This document shows positions 32,059 to 36,336 of a stretch of DNA of 36,336 bases, one piece after another. Below the pieces are notes generated by a model that saw only the letters and a program-made list of their open reading frames with translations, did not search any database and was not told where the DNA came from. This DNA comes from Candidatus Saccharimonadota bacterium. GTDB taxonomy: Bacteria; Patescibacteriota; Saccharimonadia; Saccharimonadales; Saccharimonadaceae. The translations under genes were made by a program, and so were the position numbers. Position 1 is the first letter of the stretch. Each line of letters opens with the position of its first letter. Location: NCBI GenBank assembly GCA_017431465.1, contig JAFRLA010000022.1:1-36336 (forward strand), read 5' to 3'.

Positions 32059-32742
32059 ATGAGCACATCAAAGCAAAAGGCCAAGAAGCCAGTTTACAAA
32101 TGTTGGTGGTTTTGGACTATCATCGGGGCAGCCGTCGCAACCATCGCTATAGTTCTTTTCCTAATCTTAAAAGGCCCATCCTTCGCCAAAACCGATATTA
32201 ACGGTTTAAGCATTGACAAAGCTTGCGAAGAAGTCCGCAAAAACGGTTGGGACGTCCTTGACGTCCGCAACGGCAACAACGAAGACGAGTACTCTAACTG
32301 TCGAAACACCGACAACAAGGTCGTGGCCTATGTCTACCGCGACAATGTTCAGAAGGTCAGCATCTGGTATGACGGCGAAAAACCTGAGAAAGACGAGAAG
32401 ACCGAGCAGAAAGAGGAAACTACTACAAAAGAGACCACTACAACGACTTCTACTCCGGCCTCAACGACAACCTCGACTTCTAGCCCTTCATCCAACTGGA
32501 AGCAAATTCTCAGCGACTACGAAGCCTGGGTGGATCAATATGTCGCCTTCATGCAGAAGTACAAAAACGCCAGTGCTTCCGACATGACGAGCATGTACAA
32601 CGACTACATCAAACTAACCGGCCAGATCTCAGATTGGACCACTAAACTTAACAACGCCCAGGGCTCCCTCTCTGGCAGCAACCTAACTGAATATCTAAAC
32701 ACTTTAAACCGCATCAACGCCAAAATGGCATCAGTTAACTAA
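32059..32742 (+). CDS. Thr-rich one-pass membrane protein
   Basis: 227 aa. A Lys-rich cytoplasmic start (MSTSKQKAKKPVYK) precedes a TM helix (WWFWTIIGAAVATIAIVLFL, ~16-37). Outside: a PASTA-like small domain (DINGLSIDKACEEVRKNGWD, ~46-105), a Glu/Lys then Thr/Ser/Pro linker (~106-146), and a helical domain (WKQILSDYEAWVDQYVAFMQ, NAQGSLSGSNLTEYL), a pattern seen in DUF6591-like lipoprotein-type proteins. Looks like an extracellular anchored protein with a stalk; binding role possible. It has a strong promoter and canonical ribosome binding site. Confidence 0.75.
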   Translation: MSTSKQKAKKPVYKCWWFWTIIGAAVATIAIVLFLILKGPSFAKTDINGLSIDKACEEVRKNGWDVLDVRNGNNEDEYSNCRNTDNKVVAYVYRDNVQKVSIWYDGEKPEKDEKTEQKEETTTKETTTTTSTPASTTTSTSSPSSNWKQILSDYEAWVDQYVAFMQKYKNASASDMTSMYNDYIKLTGQISDWTTKLNNAQGSLSGSNLTEYLNTLNRINAKMASVN

Positions 32743-32754
32743 TTTTATGCAGAA

Positions 32755-32763
32755 TGATAAAAT
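32755..32763 (+). promoter_or_regulatory. C45 hydrolase gene promoter, leaderless
   Basis: TGATAAAAT (TAAAAT 32758-32763), 6 bases before the ATG at 32770. Confidence 0.65.
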
Positions 32764-32769
32764 AAGCTT

Positions 32770-33807
32770 ATGAACAAATTTGCTGGAAGCTATGCTGAGT
32801 TTGGCGAATATCTCGCCAAAAAACTTGCGGAGAGAAACCACGATTTTGATACTCGCGTGAACAAGCGAACCCTAAATAAACAACTCAAAATCTACAAAAA
32901 GTATTGGCCAGAACTTTTGGAAGAATCCAAAGCCGTTGCTCATTTTCTAAATATGCCCGAGGATGAGATTCTCTACGACGAAATTGCATCTACCATTGAT
33001 AACCAAAAACGTCACGTCAAAAATGCTCACGACTCAAAGACTGACGCCTGCACAATTTTTGCTATTAAGGAAAATGGCAAAACTTTTGTCGGTCGCAATT
33101 ATGATTGGGACCCCTCTGCACGTAATTACTTCCAAACGTATAATCTTAAAATTGGCAACTCCTATCATTATTATGCCTTTTCAGATGAGGGTACATACCC
33201 CGGACATTACGGACGTTGTACATGGAAGCTCTACATGGAAGATGCCATTAACGAACATGGTCTCTATATCGGTCTCACCGCTTCTAAGCTTCGTGAAAAA
33301 TATTGGAATTATGGCTTTTCGTCTTATCATATTATCCGTTACATTGCTGAGCATTGCAATACTACTAAAGAAGCATTGGCGATTTTTCGCAAAGTCCCGG
33401 TCGCTGTGCCTAAAAATTTTCTAATTGCAGACAAATCTGGTGATATTGCTATTATTGAACACGCTGCAAAAGATTACCGAATTTTACGCCCTAAGACTTT
33501 TGCCGATGCAAAATATATCGTCCATACTAACCACTGTCTGTCGCCAGAATACAAAAAAGTTGATCCTGTCCTTGAAAGTAATGCACAAGCAGACACCTAT
33601 CTACGCTACGAAGAAGCAGATTATTTAATTCGCCAAGAATTGCCAAACTATAATTTTACAGATACAGGCCGCATCCTTAGGAATTCTCACTACATCTACA
33701 ATCAAAACACCATCTGGTCGCTTGCCTTGGAACTCTCTGAGTCTCACCTCACATATTACTACGACACCACTGAAGGCCAAAAAGAGGAGCGCCTTTCATT
33801 CGACTAA
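32770..33807 (+). CDS. C45-family Ntn hydrolase / acyltransferase-like protein
   Basis: 345 aa. Probable N-terminal nucleophile hydrolase: Cys94 in TDACTIFAIKENGKTFVGRN matches the self-cleavage site of the acyl-CoA:6-APA acyltransferase (C45) group, followed by YDWD. Later landmarks: AINEHGLYIGLTAS, PKNFLIADKSGDIAIIEHAA and KYIVHTNHCLSPEY (the usual HTNH). Residues 1-93 would be the propeptide. Such enzymes cleave or transfer amide-linked acyl groups from small molecules. No signal peptide, so probably cytoplasmic. The gene is richer in A/T than its neighbours, with codons such as ATT, TTT and GAT preferred, suggesting transfer. Confidence 0.85.
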   Translation: MNKFAGSYAEFGEYLAKKLAERNHDFDTRVNKRTLNKQLKIYKKYWPELLEESKAVAHFLNMPEDEILYDEIASTIDNQKRHVKNAHDSKTDACTIFAIKENGKTFVGRNYDWDPSARNYFQTYNLKIGNSYHYYAFSDEGTYPGHYGRCTWKLYMEDAINEHGLYIGLTASKLREKYWNYGFSSYHIIRYIAEHCNTTKEALAIFRKVPVAVPKNFLIADKSGDIAIIEHAAKDYRILRPKTFADAKYIVHTNHCLSPEYKKVDPVLESNAQADTYLRYEEADYLIRQELPNYNFTDTGRILRNSHYIYNQNTIWSLALELSESHLTYYYDTTEGQKEERLSFD

Positions 33808-33859
33808 GCCACAAAAAATGGCAGAAGTATCTGGACAAAGTTCGAACCAATTTGACAGC

Positions 33860-33888
33860 TGGACAAAATCACCAAAGTCTGTTATAAT
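33860..33888 (+). promoter_or_regulatory. Promoter of the beta-solenoid gene
   Basis: TGGACA (33860-33865), 17-base spacer, TATAAT (33883-33888). Leader of ~50 bases with AAGGGAGG before the ATG at 33946. Confidence 0.72.
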
Positions 33889-33945
33889 AATGTTTAGATT
33901 TGGAATTATATACCAGGTAGCATTTTAAGAAGGGAGGCTAAGCAA

Positions 33946-34605
33946 ATGAAGTACAAATTTGTAAAAGATGACGCACGGTCATGGAAGGGTAGAACTATCC
34001 GTCGAATAGTCGCTATTCGGGATTTTGGTGATGTAAAGGAAGGCGATCTGGGTGGATACATAGAGAGCGAATCCAACCTGTCACAAGAAGATACCTGCTG
34101 GATCTACGATGAAGCCAGGGTCTATGGTGATGCCAGAGTCTGTGGTGATGCCAGAGTCTATAGTGATGCCAAAGTCTGTGGTCGCGCTGAAGTCCGTGGT
34201 AATGCCAAGGTCTATGGTGATGCCGAAATCTATGGTCGTGCTGAAGTCTATGGTAATGCCGAAGTTTATGGTCGTGCTGAAGTCTATGGTGACGCCAAAA
34301 TATATGGTCGTGCTGAAGTCTATGGTGACGCCAAAGTCTATGGTCGTGCTGAAGTCTGTGGTGATGCCGAAGTTTATGGTGATGCCGAAGTTTATGGTGA
34401 TACTGAAGTCTACGGTCATGCCAAAGTCTACGGTGACGCTGAAGTCTATGATGACGCCAAAATATATGGTCGTGCTGAAGTCTATGGTGACGCCAAAGTC
34501 TATGGTCCTGCCAAAGTCTATGGTGATGCTGAAGTCTATGGTGACGCCAAAGTCTGTGGTGGTGCCGAAGTCCATGGTGAAGCCATAATCCGTGGTGGCG
34601 CCTAA
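33946..34605 (+). CDS. Hexapeptide-repeat beta-solenoid protein, cut by an in-frame stop
   Basis: 219 aa to the first stop. The head (MKYKFVKDDARSWKGRTIRR, then DFGDVKEGDLGGYIESESNL and EDTCWIYDEA) matches a family widespread in gut bacteria and phages, followed by ~27 six-residue repeats of type VYGDAE/VYGRAE, predicted to form a beta-helix. The frame continues past the stop (TAA at 34603-34605) with 22 more codons (VYSRTEIYGNTKV, then a charged end, TAA at 34672-34674), still in repeat phase. One base change of GAA or AAA to TAA explains it. The protein is thus shortened by ~10% or read through. Start set by GGGAGG. Confidence 0.85.
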   Translation: MKYKFVKDDARSWKGRTIRRIVAIRDFGDVKEGDLGGYIESESNLSQEDTCWIYDEARVYGDARVCGDARVYSDAKVCGRAEVRGNAKVYGDAEIYGRAEVYGNAEVYGRAEVYGDAKIYGRAEVYGDAKVYGRAEVCGDAEVYGDAEVYGDTEVYGHAKVYGDAEVYDDAKIYGRAEVYGDAKVYGPAKVYGDAEVYGDAKVCGGAEVHGEAIIRGGA

Positions 34606-34650
34606 GTCTATAGTCGTACCGAAATCTATGGCAACACTAAAGTTGACGAC
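34111..34650 (+). repeat. 18-base repeats encoding the hexapeptide coils
   Basis: About 30 imperfect copies of an 18-base unit of the type GTCTATGGTGATGCCGAA, often alternating as 36-base pairs. The array extends ~45 bases past the TAA at 34603. Confidence 0.9.
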
Positions 34651-34689
34651 GACAAAAAAGCTTTTAGCCAGTAACCTACTACTTTTATA

Positions 34690-34713
34690 GCGCCCACTAG
34701 TGGGCGCATTTTT
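34690..34713 (+). terminator. Terminator of the beta-solenoid gene
   Basis: An 18-base perfect palindrome (arms GCGCCCACT and AGTGGGCGC) followed by ATTTTT. Its T tract also forms the left arm of the next hairpin (34707-34727). Confidence 0.82.
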
Positions 34714-34816
34714 GACAAACAAAAATGGCGGAAGCGCTCGCATAGCGGACAGCTTCCGCGTTTTTTCAAAGAAAAAACACCGGACCTCCGGTCCGGTCGC
34801 GAGTCGAAGACTCGTG
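34707..34816. repeat. Ladder of contiguous hairpins ending in tRNA-Ser(CGA)
   Basis: Five hairpins in a row: CATTTTTG/CAAAAATG (34707-34727), GCGGAAGC/GCTTCCGC (34728-34759), GTTTTTTC/GAAAAAAC (34760-34778, loop AAA), ACCGGACC/GGTCCGGT (34779-34797, loop TCC) and CGCGAGTC/GACTCGTG (34798-34816, loop GAA, one G-T). The last three are exactly 19 bases each, 8-bp stem plus 3-base loop, without spacers. The last overlaps the CCA of the tRNA. An 11-base copy of the tRNA 3' end, TGGCGGAAGCG, occurs at 34726-34736 and again in the tRNA (34815-34825). Confidence 0.85.
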
Positions 34817-34904
34817 GCGGAAGCGAGAGGATTCGAACCTCCGAGACGGTCACCCGCCCACACGATTTCGAGTCGTGCGCCTTCAACCACTCGGCCACGC
34901 TTCC
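34815..34904 (-). tRNA. tRNA-Ser (anticodon CGA)
   Basis: 90 bases with encoded CCA (34815-34817). Acceptor GGAAGCG/CGCTTCC, discriminator G; anticodon stem CACGA/TCGTG with loop CTCGAAA, anticodon CGA (reads UCG); long variable arm; T-loop TTCGAAT. The -10 box ends 7 bases before the first base, so the primary transcript probably begins at tRNA position 1 or -1. Confidence 0.96.
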
Positions 34905-34911
34905 ACCTCCG

Positions 34912-34920
34912 ATTATATCA
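34912..34920 (-). promoter_or_regulatory. tRNA-Ser(CGA) promoter without leader
   Basis: TGATATAAT read leftwards (TATAAT 34912-34917), 7 bases from the tRNA 5' end at 34904. Confidence 0.75.
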
Positions 34921-34962
34921 CAAAAACCCCGTCTCTGGAAACTCTCCCCCGACCACCACCTA

Positions 34963-34990
34963 GAAAAACAGGCCAACAGGCCTGTTTTTC
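34963..34990 (-). terminator. dnaK terminator
   Basis: 12-bp stem GAAAAACAGGCC/GGCCTGTTTTTC with a 4-base loop, lying 16 bases after the dnaK stop; T run on the minus strand. Confidence 0.9.
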
Positions 34991-35006
34991 CAACAAGAGC
35001 AGGGAA

Positions 35007-36336
35007 TTATTTATCTACGACTTCGCCTTCTACTGGCTCATCGTCAGATTTGTCATCACCAGATTTGCTCTCAGACCCCTCTGAATCACCCTTAGAGCCC
35101 TCTTTGCTTGCTTCCTGGTATAACTTAGCCCCAATCGGCATAATCTTCTCTGAAAGCTCCTTAGCGGCCTTCTCCAGCGCGTCCTTATCGTCGGCAGAAT
35201 CAGACAGAACCTTCTTCGCCTCAGAGACAGCTTCCTCAATAGTCTTCTTATCATCATCAGAAATCTTGTCTTTGTATTCCGAAGGCATCTTCTCTGCCTG
35301 ATAAATCGCGTTCTCGAGCTGATTTTTCGCATCAATCGCCTCGCGCTTCTTCTTATCTTCCTCAGCGTGTTCCTCCGCCTCGCGCGCAGCCTTCTCGATA
35401 TCCTCTTTGCTCATATTCCCCGAGTTCTGAATCGTGATCGACTGCTCTTTGCCAGTCCCCTTATCTTTCGCAGTCACGTTCAGAATACCGTTCGCATCTA
35501 GCGAGAAAGTAACTTCAATCTGCGGAATCCCGCGCGGCGCCGGTGCAATCCCATCAAGGATAAATCGCCCCAGCGACTTGTTATCAGAGGCCATTTCGCG
35601 CTCACCCTGAAGCACGTGAATCTCTACCGACGGCTGATTATCCGAAGCAGTCGAAAATACCTCAGATTTCGAAGTTGGAATCGTGGTATTGCGATCAATC
35701 AGCGGCGTTCTTACTCCGCCCATCGTCTCAATCCCCAGCGTCAAAGGTGTAACATCAAGCAGCAAAACGTCCTTGACATCACCCTGTAAAACGCCACCCT
35801 GGACCGCCGCACCAACCGCAACGACCTCATCTGGATTAACGCCCTGCATCGGATCTTTACCAAAGATCGACTTCACTTTCTCAACCACTGCTGGCATTCG
35901 GGTCATACCCCCGACCATCACAACTTCATCAATGTCGGACGCCTTCAGTTTCGCATCTTTTAGAGCTTTCTCAACCGGCTCTGCCAAACGATCGAGCAAT
36001 GGCTGGACCAACTCCTCTAGTTTCGCGCGGGTTAGAGTATATTCAAAATGCTTTGGACCATCCGCATCGGCGGTCAAAAACGGCAGGTTAATATCGGTCG
36101 AAGTCGCCGAAGACAGCTCTTTTTTCGCCTTTTCTGCCTCGTCCTTAATTCGCTGCATCGCCGTTGCGTCGCCTTTAATATCGACACCCGACTCTTTCTT
36201 AAACTCATCGCAGAGATAGTTCACGATGATATTATCGAAGTCCTCACCCCCAAGATGTGTATCACCATTCGTGGACTTTACTTCAAATACGCCGTCCCCA
36301 AGTTCAAGGATCGACACATCAAAAGTACCACCACCA
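35007..36336 (-). CDS. dnaK: Chaperone DnaK (5' end outside window)
   Basis: Hsp70 chaperone, 443 residues visible; the frame continues beyond the right edge ([20 protein letters not shown] is the usual internal ATPase segment). Visible: [54 protein letters not shown], the linker [20 protein letters not shown], the substrate-binding domain ([36 protein letters not shown]) and the helical lid. The acidic C-terminus ends [12 protein letters not shown]. Transcription ends at the terminator 16 bases downstream. Confidence 0.97.
   Translation of the reverse strand, partial: GGGTFDVSILELGDGVFEVKSTNGDTHLGGEDFDNIIVNYLCDEFKKESGVDIKGDATAMQRIKDEAEKAKKELSSATSTDINLPFLTADADGPKHFEYTLTRAKLEELVQPLLDRLAEPVEKALKDAKLKASDIDEVVMVGGMTRMPAVVEKVKSIFGKDPMQGVNPDEVVAVGAAVQGGVLQGDVKDVLLLDVTPLTLGIETMGGVRTPLIDRNTTIPTSKSEVFSTASDNQPSVEIHVLQGEREMASDNKSLGRFILDGIAPAPRGIPQIEVTFSLDANGILNVTAKDKGTGKEQSITIQNSGNMSKEDIEKAAREAEEHAEEDKKKREAIDAKNQLENAIYQAEKMPSEYKDKISDDDKKTIEEAVSEAKKVLSDSADDKDALEKAAKELSEKIMPIGAKLYQEASKEGSKGDSEGSESKSGDDKSDDEPVEGEVVDK

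Noticed and set aside
34081-34890. Long minus-strand reading frame of 269 codons opposite the solenoid repeats
   Set aside because: It mirrors the 18-base repeat on the other strand and runs through the tRNA-Ser gene; no promoter or ribosome binding site.

Overview
The window reads like a stretch of a small, densely packed genome from the Candidate Phyla Radiation (Patescibacteria), most likely a Candidatus Saccharibacteria (TM7) relative. This is inferred from the overall style, not from a search: short versions of core proteins (HolA about 219 aa, PolA 783 aa, sigma factor 323 aa), a pilin-like protein of the kind common in CPR genomes, many 1-4 base gene overlaps, and no biosynthetic operons. 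TGA is used as a stop (for example at the end of mutM), so the UGA-glycine code of Gracilibacteria/Absconditabacteria does not apply.

Layout. 1-11,000 holds information-processing genes: a degenerate DHH-family protein (cut by the left edge), rpsT, a minus-strand cluster P-loop kinase-polA-mutM-holA, a lipid-kinase-like protein with a pilin-like protein, rpoD and dnaG, then a one-pass membrane protein and mscL on the plus strand. 11,050-15,840 is minus strand: YjbR-like, orn, argS, pyrG, a VanZ-like protein and tRNA-Ser(GGA). 15,960-19,800 is plus strand: a MacB-type ABC exporter, tsaD and a TylF-type methyltransferase, meeting tatD head-on. 20,600-24,150 carries an unrecognised protein, typA and a YbhN-type membrane protein.

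From 24,150 on the content is more accessory: tRNA-Lys(UUU) embedded in repeats and hairpins, a DUF308/HdeD membrane protein, a RhuM-Fic fusion, a FemAB-type transferase, a transposase N-terminal remnant, and a 570-base gap that appears to hold two converging small RNA genes sharing one terminator. Then come valS, an unrecognised protein, a HIT hydrolase, a Thr-rich membrane protein, a C45-type Ntn hydrolase of different base composition, a hexapeptide-repeat beta-solenoid gene interrupted by an in-frame stop, a run of contiguous hairpins ending in tRNA-Ser(CGA), and dnaK (cut by the right edge).

Two window-wide patterns stand out. First, promoters are mostly extended -10 boxes (TGnTATAAT or close), and at about a dozen genes the -10 box ends only 6-7 bases before the start codon, so the mRNAs should be leaderless; one tRNA gene looks leaderless as well. 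Second, two tRNA genes are accompanied by back-to-back perfect hairpins with three-base loops, 19 or 21 bases each, together with 9-11 base copies of the tRNA's own end. This hairpin/tRNA arrangement is the best candidate here for something undescribed. Other points worth checking are DnaG without its zinc ligands, the DHH protein without its DHH motif, and the paired small RNAs.
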